Of a stretch of 64,000 nt of DNA, positions 52,932-60,454 are shown one piece after another (position 1 is the first letter of the stretch; each line of letters begins with the position of its first letter). This stretch comes from Nocardia higoensis (GTDB lineage: Bacteria; Actinomycetota; Actinomycetes; Mycobacteriales; Mycobacteriaceae), in assembly GCF_015477835.1 (NCBI RefSeq), contig NZ_JADLQN010000004.1, positions 248,001-312,000 of the forward strand, read 5' to 3'. The position numbers and the translations under genes were made by a program. The notes under the pieces were generated by a model. That model did no database searches. It was not told the origin of the DNA and saw only the letters and a program-made list of their open reading frames with translations.

Positions 52932-53267
52932 GTGCCGAAAGAAGTCGGTGGCAAGATCTTTTACAGTCGCGAAGAGGGCGAAGCACTCGGGCTGATTCCC
53001 TCTCAGGAGGAACTTGCTCGAGCCGAGGAAATATTCGCTGCCTTCGAGGAGCGCGGCCGTGCTCTCCCGGCATCTGAAGGTACGACACCAGGGTTCGGTG
53101 GTCGGTTCTCCGACGACTTGGGGGGTACCGAATTCGAAGGGTGGTCTCGTGACGCAGCGACGAACCAGTGGTACGACAAAGAGGGTCGGCAGGTCTCCTA
53201 CGACGAACATGGCCGTCGAATCCGCGCCGACGAACAATTCTCGGAGCGGCCGGATCTTCAGCAGTGA
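52932..53267 (+). CDS. Small acidic protein after the ART toxin, 111 aa (candidate immunity factor)
   Basis: Unrecognised. Acidic, helix in the first half (SQEELARAEEIFAAFEERGR) and a Gly/Asp-rich, strand-like second half with several aromatics (GGTEFEGWSRDAATNQWYDK, GRQVSYDEHGRRIRADEQ). No signal peptide or membrane helix. GTG at 52932 with GGAAGGGG upstream; GTG at 52926 is an alternative. It starts 12 bp after the toxin stop and is certainly co-transcribed. Position and charge suit an immunity protein; alternatively it is part of the toxin's export or an independent toxin remnant. Confidence 0.65.
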   Translation: MPKEVGGKIFYSREEGEALGLIPSQEELARAEEIFAAFEERGRALPASEGTTPGFGGRFSDDLGGTEFEGWSRDAATNQWYDKEGRQVSYDEHGRRIRADEQFSERPDLQQ

Positions 53268-53279
53268 CAATCCTGCCCC

Positions 53280-54272
53280 TCAAGGGCGGTGGGGTTCGTT
53301 CCGGTCGCTGACGAACCATTGTCGTATGCGGCCGAATCCGAGCCGAGATTTCCGGTGCTGGGCACGGACCGTGGAAATCCAGCTGGGCAACGGTTCTCGT
53401 GTGGCGACCCATGCCTCCGGCACCCCGATCCGGCCCGGGCCGCTGCCGCAGCCGCTGTGGGCGGCGACGATTCCGCCGACGATCGCACTGGTCGTGTCGA
53501 TATCCCCATCCGCCGCCAGACACGTGGCGATGGCAGCCGGGTATTCGCCCAGATGTGTGGCCGCCACCCACAACGTGAACGGCACCGTGTCCTGCGCCGT
53601 CACCCGAGACCCATTGCCGAGCGCCTGCGCGGCCTCGGGTGTGGGCGCTCCGAGAAGGGTGCGGGCACGGCGAATCTGTCGGCTCGTCTCGCCGTCCCCG
53701 AGTCGATCGATAATGGCGGTGATGAATTCCTCTGGTGCGAGCGGGGTTCCGGTCAGTCGGGCGTGAGCCGCCTGACCGGCCGCCAACGCCACCGCGACCG
53801 CTCCGGCAACTCCTTCGGGGTGCGCATGGGTCACCTGCGCCGACCGAACCGCTTCAGCGACAATCTTTTCCGGATCGCCGGCGTAATACGCGCCCAGTGG
53901 CGCGACTCGCATCGCTGCGCCGTTGCCACAGGAACCTTGACCACCGAACGCGGCGTCGGCTGCCACCCGCCAGTGCACGCCGTCCCGGATCTGCCGCAGA
54001 GTCCCGGTCGTGGCGAAGCCGTAGTCTCGATGTGGCTCCCATCGAGCGGCGAACCTGGCAGCCAGCCGATCCTGATCGATGCCGGTGTGTCGGCCGAGTT
54101 CGGCGACCAGAGTGCACGCCATTTGGGTGTCGTCGGTCCACTCCCATTGCCCGGCTGGGATATCGCCTGCCAATATTTCGGCGATCGACCGGCGCATCAC
54201 TGGGAATCGCTGCCCCAGCGCGTCCCCCACGGACAGCCCAACCAGCGAATCGAGCATCAGATCGGTATGCAT
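53280..54272 (-). CDS. ADP-ribosylglycohydrolase (DraG/ARH family), 330 aa
   Basis: Dinuclear-metal hydrolase that removes ADP-ribose from modified substrates. Motifs: GLSVGDALGQRFP (residues 12-24), WEWTDDTQMACTLVAELGRH with the TDDT metal ligands (near 45), GNGAAMRVAPLGAYYAG, and the C-terminal D-x-D-T-T in AADGDIDTTSAIVGGIVAAHSG (near 260). Complete length. It ends 12 bp from the acidic protein, convergent with the ART toxin operon. In the Tre1/Tri1 pair of Serratia an ARH enzyme is the immunity protein that reverses the toxin's ADP-ribosylation, so this could protect the cell here; a housekeeping role is the alternative. Its GC content matches the flanking chromosome better than the toxin does. 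Confidence 0.88.
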   Translation of the reverse strand: MHTDLMLDSLVGLSVGDALGQRFPVMRRSIAEILAGDIPAGQWEWTDDTQMACTLVAELGRHTGIDQDRLAARFAARWEPHRDYGFATTGTLRQIRDGVHWRVAADAAFGGQGSCGNGAAMRVAPLGAYYAGDPEKIVAEAVRSAQVTHAHPEGVAGAVAVALAAGQAAHARLTGTPLAPEEFITAIIDRLGDGETSRQIRRARTLLGAPTPEAAQALGNGSRVTAQDTVPFTLWVAATHLGEYPAAIATCLAADGDIDTTSAIVGGIVAAHSGCGSGPGRIGVPEAWVATREPLPSWISTVRAQHRKSRLGFGRIRQWFVSDRNEPHRP

Positions 54273-54322
54273 ATCGCGTTCGATGGTAGCGAGCCTGGGC
54301 CTCTACTTTCGGGTGGTCGCGT

Positions 54323-54679
54323 CTATCGGGAACTGGCCACGACGCCTTCGGCAGCGTCTTGGAGGTGGCGTCGACGCGGCCGCCGAGGAAGTGAGTGCGG
54401 ACGACGGGCGAGCACGCCGTTGACCGGTTCACGGGTGTTATAGACGTCGAGCAGGCTGGCGGGGATCTGCTTGGTCTGCGCGGCGTCGGCGAAATCCTGG
54501 TGGATGCGTTTGAGGTCTTCCTCCACGACGATCAGCACCGCGAGGCTGTCGTTCTCGAAACCGGCGTCGGCGTCGACGAGTCCGGGAATCGCCGCGCGAT
54601 CGGAGCCGTGCCCGCGGATGGCGGTGATGCGGTGCTGGCCGTCGGTGACGTAGAAGCGGACGTCGTCGCCGACCACCAT
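54323..54679 (-). pseudogene. Truncated DGQHR-domain (DndB-like) gene remnant
   Basis: Encodes FYVTDGQHRITAIRG, then LIVVEEDLKRIHQDFADAAQ and SLLDVYNTREPVNGVLA, the core of DGQHR proteins (relatives of DndB of DNA phosphorothioation). Intact members have 300-400 residues; here the part before the DGQHR motif is almost missing, although an AGGAG precedes ATG 54679. After VNGVLA a frameshift is likely, because another frame continues with GGRVDATSKTLPKASWP, like the family's next segment. The stop at 54323 then ends the frame early. It is a broken gene in the decay zone beside the ART/ARH locus. Confidence 0.6.
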
Positions 54680-54869
54680 GAGAGCTCCTGTCGCGTTCGC
54701 CGTCGTTGCGCTGGTATCCGGGTGACGTAGAGACGTTCCCAGCACAGTGCCGGACTGCCCGAGTACTTTCGACTTCGGGCGGTACCCGAGCCTTTGGGTG
54801 ATGCTCGAGGGCTGCTCACCGCGGCGAGGACCTTGGCGCTGGGGTCAGAACCCGTGACTATGCGTCAGG

Positions 54870-55194
54870 TTGCCAGGGGGTGCGGGCTTGAAGGATGACT
54901 GGGACCGCATGGTTGTAGTCTTTCCCGACACCAAGATCGCCGACCTGAAGTCTCACTTCAGCACCACGACATACTGCTGGGAACATCTTCCTCCGGTCTA
55001 CGGGGATGACACCCCGCATACGGCCTACTACCTATTCGTCAAAGCCGCAAAGCCTGTCCAGGCGGTGTCGTGGTTCTCCCGAATGACAGCGCATTGGACT
55101 TCACGTCGCCTACGACCACAGTCGTTCCTGCAGATATGTTGCTGTTCCCGGTCGGTGCGGACGGCGTGGGACGGTATCTACGGCCCGCCGCTAG
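54870..55194 (+). pseudogene. Decayed coding remnant of unknown family
   Basis: Coding-like codon use changes frame near 55050: first LKDDWDRMVVVFPDTKIADL and YYLFVKAAKPV, then in another frame VVVLPNDSALDFTSPTTTVV and MLLFPVGADGVGRYLRP, ending at TAG 55194. Joined, they would make a protein of about 105 residues. No family recognised. The remaining sequence of the 54680-55324 stretch shows no gene apart from the GAGGGGGG ribosome site of the next one. Confidence 0.35.
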
Positions 55195-55324
55195 GTGATC
55201 GACAGGTTTCTCCATGCATGTGCTGTCCTGAGGTAATGGTGCATGCGACGTTGAATCCGCTGGCACGTCACAGTTTCCCGATGCTATGGTGACGGGCGAG
55301 GAAGATTCGTAGAGGGGGGGATAG

Positions 55325-55633
55325 ATGTCGTTCGCTGTCGACCCGGAAGGGTTGCGCGCTGCTGCTGGAACTCTGGCACTACTACCTGGGGATATCGATA
55401 ACGCGCCCCGATTGGACGCCGGGCCAACATCTGACGCTCTGAAATCTGTATCAGTCGGTATGCAGCTTGCGAAATCGAATGACATGAGTCTTCGTGCGAA
55501 GGATGCTGTGAAGGTGCGCTTCAACCACTTTGCGGTGCTTCTGACGATATCGGCGGAAACTTTCAATGGTACCGATGCCGAAGCTGCACGCCGGCTTGCG
55601 GAAATCGGTGATCTGAATTCTGGGGGAAGATAG
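55325..55633 (+). CDS. EspC-like type VII secretion target protein, 102 aa
   Basis: Begins MSFAVDPEGLRAAAGTLALL, the form of the EspC/DUF2580 family of ESX substrates (short helical proteins starting with a D-P-E-G-L-R-like helix). A second helix region (FNHFAVLLTISAETFNGTDA) and a terminal helix (EAARRLAEIGDL) follow. No signal peptide. GAGGGGGGG lies 4 bases before the ATG. The stop TAG overlaps the GTG start of the next gene by one base, so it heads module B and probably guides its secretion. Confidence 0.72.
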   Translation: MSFAVDPEGLRAAAGTLALLPGDIDNAPRLDAGPTSDALKSVSVGMQLAKSNDMSLRAKDAVKVRFNHFAVLLTISAETFNGTDAEAARRLAEIGDLNSGGR

Positions 55634-57063
55634 TGCCGACACCTTTCGAGGTGAAACATCTGGATGTTTCGGGGCTCGTGGGCGTCTCTGCCCGGGCAAC
55701 GGGTATCGCCGACAGCATAATAAAGGCATCCGATTCCATGTATGCCGTCATTCACGACGAGTTGGAGTGGCACGGCGATTCCGCCCTATCGGCCAGAGCG
55801 CGAGCGGACAGCGAGCGAAATCAGATGCGTGCCCTCGCATCCGCATACGATGGCTTGAGCGATGCTTGTGCAGGGGCGATGCGGGATCTCGAGTATCCGA
55901 TTAACGAAATAAAGACCATCCTTTCCATATATGCGGTGCCGCCGGTGTCGGTTTCGGATAGTTGGGACGTATCCGGACTGGAAGATTGGGACTCAGAGGC
56001 CGGGATTCAGTTGGCGCGATTGCGGGGACTGGTCGATGCGCTCATGACTGCTGATGCTCGCTGGTCGGCCAAGATCGAGGAGGCGAACAACCTACTCTCG
56101 GCCCTGGCGCCTGAATCGGTTATAGAGGCATCCACAATCGCGATACAAGAAGCGAAGACTGCGGACATCCGTGCGGACCCTGACAGGATGCGTACATCCG
56201 CCGCAGCGTTCCAGCAGATGTTCGGCAGAGCGCCGTCCAGTTCTGCAGACTGGGCTACTGCGGAGGTCTTGAACCCCAAGAGTTACGATCCCAAATATCA
56301 GGGCGTGGGGCCGGAAATTCGGGTCGTGAGGATAAATCCGGTGCCTGGTCAAGGCGTGGTCCGAGTTGGGCAGTACATCGAACAACGCGACGTCAGTAAT
56401 CCTACAAACGGGCTCACATCATTCAATCCGTTTGCGCGCGATTTCGGCGACGACAGGACGGCCGAATCGAATTTTGATCCCGAACACTCCAGAGTGACCA
56501 CCTATGTCGACTACGAGAATGGGCTCGTGGTCATGCGGCAGAACCCCTCCGTGGCTCAGGACGAAGATGGAGGATACGGGGAGGTCAAGGTGCAAGCCCC
56601 CGAGGGGACGGTGTGGCAGAACTCGGATGGTTCTGTCAGGATTCAGTACGAGGCCGGCAATCCTTTTGCGCCGCCACTTTCGAGCGAATTGGGTGATCAT
56701 TCCGCCACCGTCAACGGCGATCTTGTCTTCACTCCGACAACAGAAGGTGTTGAGATCGATGGGACTCGGACAGACTATCCTTCCTTGGAGGCGTACCAAG
56801 ATTTTCCGAATGGCGACTCCAGAACGATCGTGATAGATCCGGCAGCCGCCGGCAATTCGCTGGGACCTGCAGTCAATTTGCCTTTCCACCACGATGTGGG
56901 TTCGCGCGGTGGTGAAGCGTTCTACGACTTTGTCGAGCCCGATGGATGGAACCTGGAGTATGATGTGCCGGTTCCTGGTGGTCCGAAACCTTCCTCACCG
57001 CTCGGGACCACGGAGAATCCGCCCGTTGTACCTACCGAGTCGTTGCCGGAAGGTGTGGCATGA
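55633..57063 (+). CDS. Long ESX-type effector-like protein with WXG motif, 476 aa
   Basis: N-terminal 110 residues form an ESX-like hairpin with WHG in HDELEWHGDSALSARARADS (near residue 50). A second helical part follows to about 215. The C-terminal 250 residues are beta-rich (VRVGQYIEQRDVSNPTNG, VTTYVDYENGLVVMRQNPS, PEGTVWQNSDGSVRIQYEAG, FHHDVGSRGGEAFYDFVEP) and are not recognised; an enzymatic or receptor-binding module is possible, but no catalytic signature is seen. GTG start at 55633 overlapping the previous stop. Two small membrane proteins follow directly, as is common for toxins with membrane immunity proteins. Confidence 0.65.
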   Translation: MPTPFEVKHLDVSGLVGVSARATGIADSIIKASDSMYAVIHDELEWHGDSALSARARADSERNQMRALASAYDGLSDACAGAMRDLEYPINEIKTILSIYAVPPVSVSDSWDVSGLEDWDSEAGIQLARLRGLVDALMTADARWSAKIEEANNLLSALAPESVIEASTIAIQEAKTADIRADPDRMRTSAAAFQQMFGRAPSSSADWATAEVLNPKSYDPKYQGVGPEIRVVRINPVPGQGVVRVGQYIEQRDVSNPTNGLTSFNPFARDFGDDRTAESNFDPEHSRVTTYVDYENGLVVMRQNPSVAQDEDGGYGEVKVQAPEGTVWQNSDGSVRIQYEAGNPFAPPLSSELGDHSATVNGDLVFTPTTEGVEIDGTRTDYPSLEAYQDFPNGDSRTIVIDPAAAGNSLGPAVNLPFHHDVGSRGGEAFYDFVEPDGWNLEYDVPVPGGPKPSSPLGTTENPPVVPTESLPEGVA

Positions 57064-57362
57064 GTACTGATGATAGAACGATCGACCGCACTTGGAGGTC
57101 CGCCACGATCGCGGCAGCCACGTTGTTTGTGGTTCAAGTGGTTCTGCTGGCCAGTCTACGTAGAATTGATGAGCCAGACTATGGCGCAATTCCTACAGAA
57201 GGATACTTCATCGTGTCCGGCGTGAGTCTATTTCTTACTCTTTTGGTCACGCGGGTAATTTCTGCTAGTAAAGGGATCGTGCTGGCAACCTCAGTGACTA
57301 CCGCGCTGTGGGCGGCGGCATCTGTTGTTATCGCTCTCCTCTCCTGGGGTGGAGGTGGGTGA
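57060..57362 (+). CDS. Small membrane protein, 100 aa
   Basis: Unrecognised integral membrane protein with three hydrophobic helices at about residues 14-32 (SATIAAATLFVVQVVLLASL), 48-65 (FIVSGVSLFLTLLVTRVI) and 72-95 (VLATSVTTALWAAASVVIAL). ATG at 57060 overlaps the preceding stop (ATGA), so translation is coupled to the long ESX-type gene. Its end overlaps the next gene. A membrane immunity role is possible from position; function unknown. Confidence 0.6.
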   Translation: MSTDDRTIDRTWRSATIAAATLFVVQVVLLASLRRIDEPDYGAIPTEGYFIVSGVSLFLTLLVTRVISASKGIVLATSVTTALWAAASVVIALLSWGGGG

Positions 57363-57651
57363 ATTGGCTTCTTACTCGGCTTTGTCAGAGAAATCGTCCA
57401 GCGACCAGGTTTTCGGTAAGAGCACCTTTGTATCCGCGGTGGCGGTGATGTTCATAAACATCTTGCCGGTGACGCTGTATCCGATGCTTTTACTATTTCT
57501 GGTGGTGGTTTACGGACTCGAAGTTGTCATAGGATTGGTGCTATGCCTGTTCGGGGGAGGTTCCCGTCGGGTTGGGGTAGGTCTACTCGTTGCGAACGCA
57601 GTCAATGTGGTGCTATTCCTGATGTCGATGATCGTCACTTGGGTCAGCTGA
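57355..57651 (+). CDS. Small membrane protein, 98 aa
   Basis: Unrecognised integral membrane protein with about three hydrophobic helices (FVSAVAVMFINILPVTLYPM, LLLFLVVVYGLEVVIGLVLC, VGVGLLVANAVNVVLFLMSM). Start GTG 57355 overlaps the end of the preceding gene; TTG at 57364 with GGAGG 8 bases upstream is an equal candidate. Both small membrane genes belong to the same transcript as the long ESX-type protein. The region is clearly AT-richer than the chromosome around it. Confidence 0.55.
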   Translation: MGELASYSALSEKSSSDQVFGKSTFVSAVAVMFINILPVTLYPMLLLFLVVVYGLEVVIGLVLCLFGGGSRRVGVGLLVANAVNVVLFLMSMIVTWVS

Positions 57652-57759
57652 GATCGTTCGTCGCGTGCGATCCTGCACCCAGTGCGTTTTCGGCCTTCAA
57701 TCCGATTCAAGGATCGCTGAGCGGTTCGAATGATAGGGCCCAGGTAGCTGGAGGTTGAA

Positions 57760-58344
57760 ATGGCAAACGATTGGCGACTCGTCGTAAATGCGGTTTTGTA
57801 CATGACGCAATTTTCTCCCGCGTTGAATCAAGCCGAGGTGGAACGGGTCTCGACTACCCTTTTGGGGAAGCCGTTGGGAAGCCTGACCCAGGAACAGGAA
57901 TACAGAGCGCTCACGGACGCGCTGGAGTCTGGTCAGGACCTCGACCCTATTGTAAAGGTTAAGCATTCGCCTGCCGAGGTTCGAGATTTTCTCAGTAAGG
58001 TAGTCGCCGAACTTGATGCCATGCGCCCGTGGCCAGTACCTCCCCTGCGAGAACTTTCAATTACGCGATGGTCGAATTCTGCTTCCGTCATACCGATTGG
58101 GCAGATTGCAGTGGGTTGGCCAGCGATCGAGGGGAGGGTTGGCAAGACATTCAAGCGTATGGAATGCGGTCGGGGTGTGGTTGTTGCCTTGCGGTCAGGA
58201 AGTGAACTAGCGCTGATATGGCCTAGTCGGACTGGGAAATCCGCGACAGATATTTTTTCGCTGAGCCAGGATCGACCAGGATCAGTTATCAAGCAAGAAC
58301 TGCTCGACGCGACATCACTGACCGCGGATGTAATTTTTCCATAA
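57760..58344 (+). CDS. Hypothetical protein at the end of ESX module B, 194 aa
   Basis: Unrecognised, soluble. Helical first half (LVVNAVLYMTQFSPALNQAE, AEVRDFLSKVVAELDAMRPW) and a strand-rich second half (ASVIPIGQIAVGWPAIEG, GVVVALRSGSELALIWPS). GGAGG lies 7 bases before ATG 57760. It follows the membrane proteins after 108 bp and may be an immunity or accessory factor of module B. Its 3' end overlaps the HIRAN-like remnant on the other strand by 56 bp. Confidence 0.6.
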   Translation: MANDWRLVVNAVLYMTQFSPALNQAEVERVSTTLLGKPLGSLTQEQEYRALTDALESGQDLDPIVKVKHSPAEVRDFLSKVVAELDAMRPWPVPPLRELSITRWSNSASVIPIGQIAVGWPAIEGRVGKTFKRMECGRGVVVALRSGSELALIWPSRTGKSATDIFSLSQDRPGSVIKQELLDATSLTADVIFP

Positions 58345-58570
58345 ATGCGAAGGTTTGAGTGGTGTAGGGCAGGTTCGGGGGCTCGTTGACGGGGATCGCC
58401 AATGCCGGGTCTTCGAGGCCCAGAATCACATTCGCGTGCTGATCGACGCCGCCGTCCCAGTTCTCGTACTCGCGGAACCAGATCTTGCTGGTCGTCGCGG
58501 GACATACCCAGAGGCGGGCGGCACCGGCGTCGAGATACCCGATGGTCCGGCCGTCGGCCCGAACCGACAC
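58289..58570 (-). pseudogene. HIRAN-domain-like remnant
   Basis: The frame reads (from just upstream) HLIPEPDGPRGPWAVSVRAD, GRTIGYLDAGAARLW, the core of a HIRAN DNA-binding domain, followed by an acidic-aromatic segment (SKIWFREYENWDGGVDQHAN) and an Asn/Pro-rich stretch. No start codon with a ribosome site precedes the HIRAN part; GTG 58570 would cut the domain. It is most likely the 3' remnant of a longer gene, broken at the right border of the island. The rest of 58345-58781 has no gene. Confidence 0.4.
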
Positions 58571-58781
58571 CGCCCACGGTCCGCGGGGCCCGTCGGGTTC
58601 GGGGATCAGATGAACTTGTCTGTTCGCATGACACGGGGCACGACGGAGGCCGTAGGTCGGCGCGACACCTTCGGGTCACCTTCGCAGTAGTACGAGCGAA
58701 GGTGTCGATTCGCCGTGTGCTCGATCGTCATTTCCTCGTAGGCACGGATACTGGATTCGGCCGCCGACGAAGGAGAGACCG

Positions 58782-59153
58782 ATGCGATACGCGTTTCTGA
58801 TCCACAACGAGGAGCCGGCCGAGGGCGAGATCCCGGCGGAGGCGATCGAGGAGATGCAGCGGGCGTTCGGAGCGTACGGACGCGCGTTGCAGGAGGCCGG
58901 TGTGTTGGTCGGCGCGGACATCCTGGCCTGTCAGGCGGCGACGACCACGGTGACTCGGCGCAACGGGTCGTTGCAGGTGCAGGACGGACCGTTCGCGGCG
59001 ACGAAGGAGGCGCTCGCCGGGGTGTTCGTGGTGGAGGTGCCGGATCTGGACGCCGCGCTCGGGTGGGCGGAGAAGTGCCCGGCGGCGAGTTACGCGATGC
59101 TGGAGGTGCGGCCGGTCGCGACCTCGTGTGTCGCGGGGGAATGGACGGCGTGA
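58782..59153 (+). CDS. YCII-related (DGPF) protein, 123 aa
   Basis: Small ferredoxin-like-fold protein of the YCII/DGPF family: MRYAFLIHNEEPAEGEIPAE, the middle LACQAATTTVTRRNGSLQVQ, then DGPFAATKEALAGVFVVEVP and DLDAALGWAEKCPAASYAML. The DGPF motif itself is present. Such proteins are typically encoded before an ECF sigma factor with a C-terminal extension (DUF6596), as here: the next start overlaps this stop by 4 bp. They may modulate the sigma factor. AAGGAGAG lies 6 bases before ATG 58782. Confidence 0.85.
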   Translation: MRYAFLIHNEEPAEGEIPAEAIEEMQRAFGAYGRALQEAGVLVGADILACQAATTTVTRRNGSLQVQDGPFAATKEALAGVFVVEVPDLDAALGWAEKCPAASYAMLEVRPVATSCVAGEWTA

Positions 59154-60355
59154 CCGACGCGGCGTCGCGGGTCGCCGAGGCGGCCCGCACGTCCTACGGC
59201 AGGCTGCTGGCGCTGCTCGCGGCGCGCTGCGGTGATGTCACGACGGCGGAGGACGCGCTCGCCGACGCCTTCGAACGCGCGGTGCGCACCTGGCCGGTGG
59301 ACGGCGTGCCTGCCAACCCGGACGCCTGGCTGCTGACCGTGGCGCGCAATCGCGTCCGCGATGTCACCACGGGCGCGCCCGCCCGCCGCACCGTCGCGTT
59401 CGACCCGCGGCGTCACGACCCCGGCCTGCTGGATCGGATCGATCCGGAAGCGCTGGAGGATCGGCGGCTCGAGCTCATGTTCGTCTGTGCGCATCCGGCG
59501 ATCGACCCCGTGACACGGACTCCGCTGATGCTCAACACCCTGCTCGGCTGCACGGCCGAACAGATCGGCCGGGCGTTCGCCGTGCCCAAGACGACGGTGG
59601 CGGCCCGGCTGACCAGGGCGAAGAAGCGGATCAGGCAGGCGCGCATCCCTTTCCGGGTGCCCGATCGCGCGGAGCTGCCCGCACGGGTCGACGCGGTCCT
59701 CGCCGCGGTCTACGGCGCGTTCGCCATCGATTGGCACAGCACCGGGCGGGAACTGCACGAGTCGCTGACCGGCGAGGCGCTGTATCTGGCCGAGGTGCTG
59801 ACCGAGGTGTTGCCCGAGGACCCCGAGGCACACGGTCTCGCGGCCCTCATCGACCTGTGCACGGCACGGGCACCGGCGCGCAGGGACGCCGAGGGTCGCT
59901 ATGTTCCGTTGGAATCGCAGGACCGCGGTTTGTGGGATGCCGAGCTCGTCGCCCGGGGGCATGCCCATCTGCGGTGCGCGCATTCGTTCGGCACGCTCGG
60001 TCGCTATCAGCTCGAGGCGGCGATCCAAGCGGCCGAAGGCGCGGGCGCCGACCCGGTCGTCATCCTGGAAGCTCACCGCGCGTTGCACAGTCTGTCCCCG
60101 ACGCTCGGCAGCGCGACCTCGCTTGCCGCCGCGACCGCCCGCGTCCACGGACCCGCGGCGGGTCTGGAGATTCTGGATACGGAGGTCGACGACCGGCGCT
60201 TCCAACCCGCCTGGGCCACCCGCGCCCACCTGTGCGCGTCGCTCGGCCGTGCGGACGAAGCTCGTGTCGCGTATATACGCGCGATCGATCTCTCGCACGA
60301 CGGCGCCGAAAGGCGATTCCTGACCGAGGCGAGGGACGCGCTCGAACGGCACTGA
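59150..60355 (+). CDS. ECF-type RNA polymerase sigma factor with DUF6596-like C-terminal extension, 401 aa
   Basis: Sigma-70 family, ECF class. Region 2: GRLLALLAARCGDVTTAEDA, LADAFERAVRTWP and PDAWLLTVARNRVRD (residues 10-70). Region 4: TLLGCTAEQIGRAFAVPKTT, VAARLTRAKKRIRQAR (residues about 130-165). The remaining 235 residues form a helical, TPR-like extension (DWHSTGRELHESLTGEALYL, LARAHLRC-like GHAHLRCAHSFGTLGRYQLE) typical of YCII-linked ECF factors. GTG 59150 overlaps the YCII stop (GTGA); ATG 59141 is the alternative. No anti-sigma factor gene is adjacent. Confidence 0.88.
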   Translation: MTDAASRVAEAARTSYGRLLALLAARCGDVTTAEDALADAFERAVRTWPVDGVPANPDAWLLTVARNRVRDVTTGAPARRTVAFDPRRHDPGLLDRIDPEALEDRRLELMFVCAHPAIDPVTRTPLMLNTLLGCTAEQIGRAFAVPKTTVAARLTRAKKRIRQARIPFRVPDRAELPARVDAVLAAVYGAFAIDWHSTGRELHESLTGEALYLAEVLTEVLPEDPEAHGLAALIDLCTARAPARRDAEGRYVPLESQDRGLWDAELVARGHAHLRCAHSFGTLGRYQLEAAIQAAEGAGADPVVILEAHRALHSLSPTLGSATSLAAATARVHGPAAGLEILDTEVDDRRFQPAWATRAHLCASLGRADEARVAYIRAIDLSHDGAERRFLTEARDALERH

Positions 60356-60415
60356 CGCCCTGCGCGCGTCCTGGGCTCCTCGGTGCCGCGACGCAGGGCC
60401 GCGCACGAAAATGTG

Positions 60416-60446
60416 TGGACAGCTCGGCCTGTCCCGACAGTACAGT
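60416..60446 (+). promoter_or_regulatory. Putative leaderless promoter of the glycosyltransferase gene
   Basis: TACAGT (60441-60446) fits the -10 form and ends 8 bases before ATG 60455; no ribosome site is seen. TGGACA (60416-60421) is a plausible -35 with a long 19-base spacer. A perfect dyad GGACAG-N6-CTGTCC (60417-60434) covers the -35/spacer and may be an operator. Confidence 0.45.
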
Positions 60447-60454
60447 CGGCTCTC

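Noticed and set aside
60356-60454. Search for a rifamycin-associated element ahead of the glycosyltransferase
   Set aside because: The known inverted repeat with ggggcttg/caagcccc-like arms is not present, so rifamycin control is not claimed.
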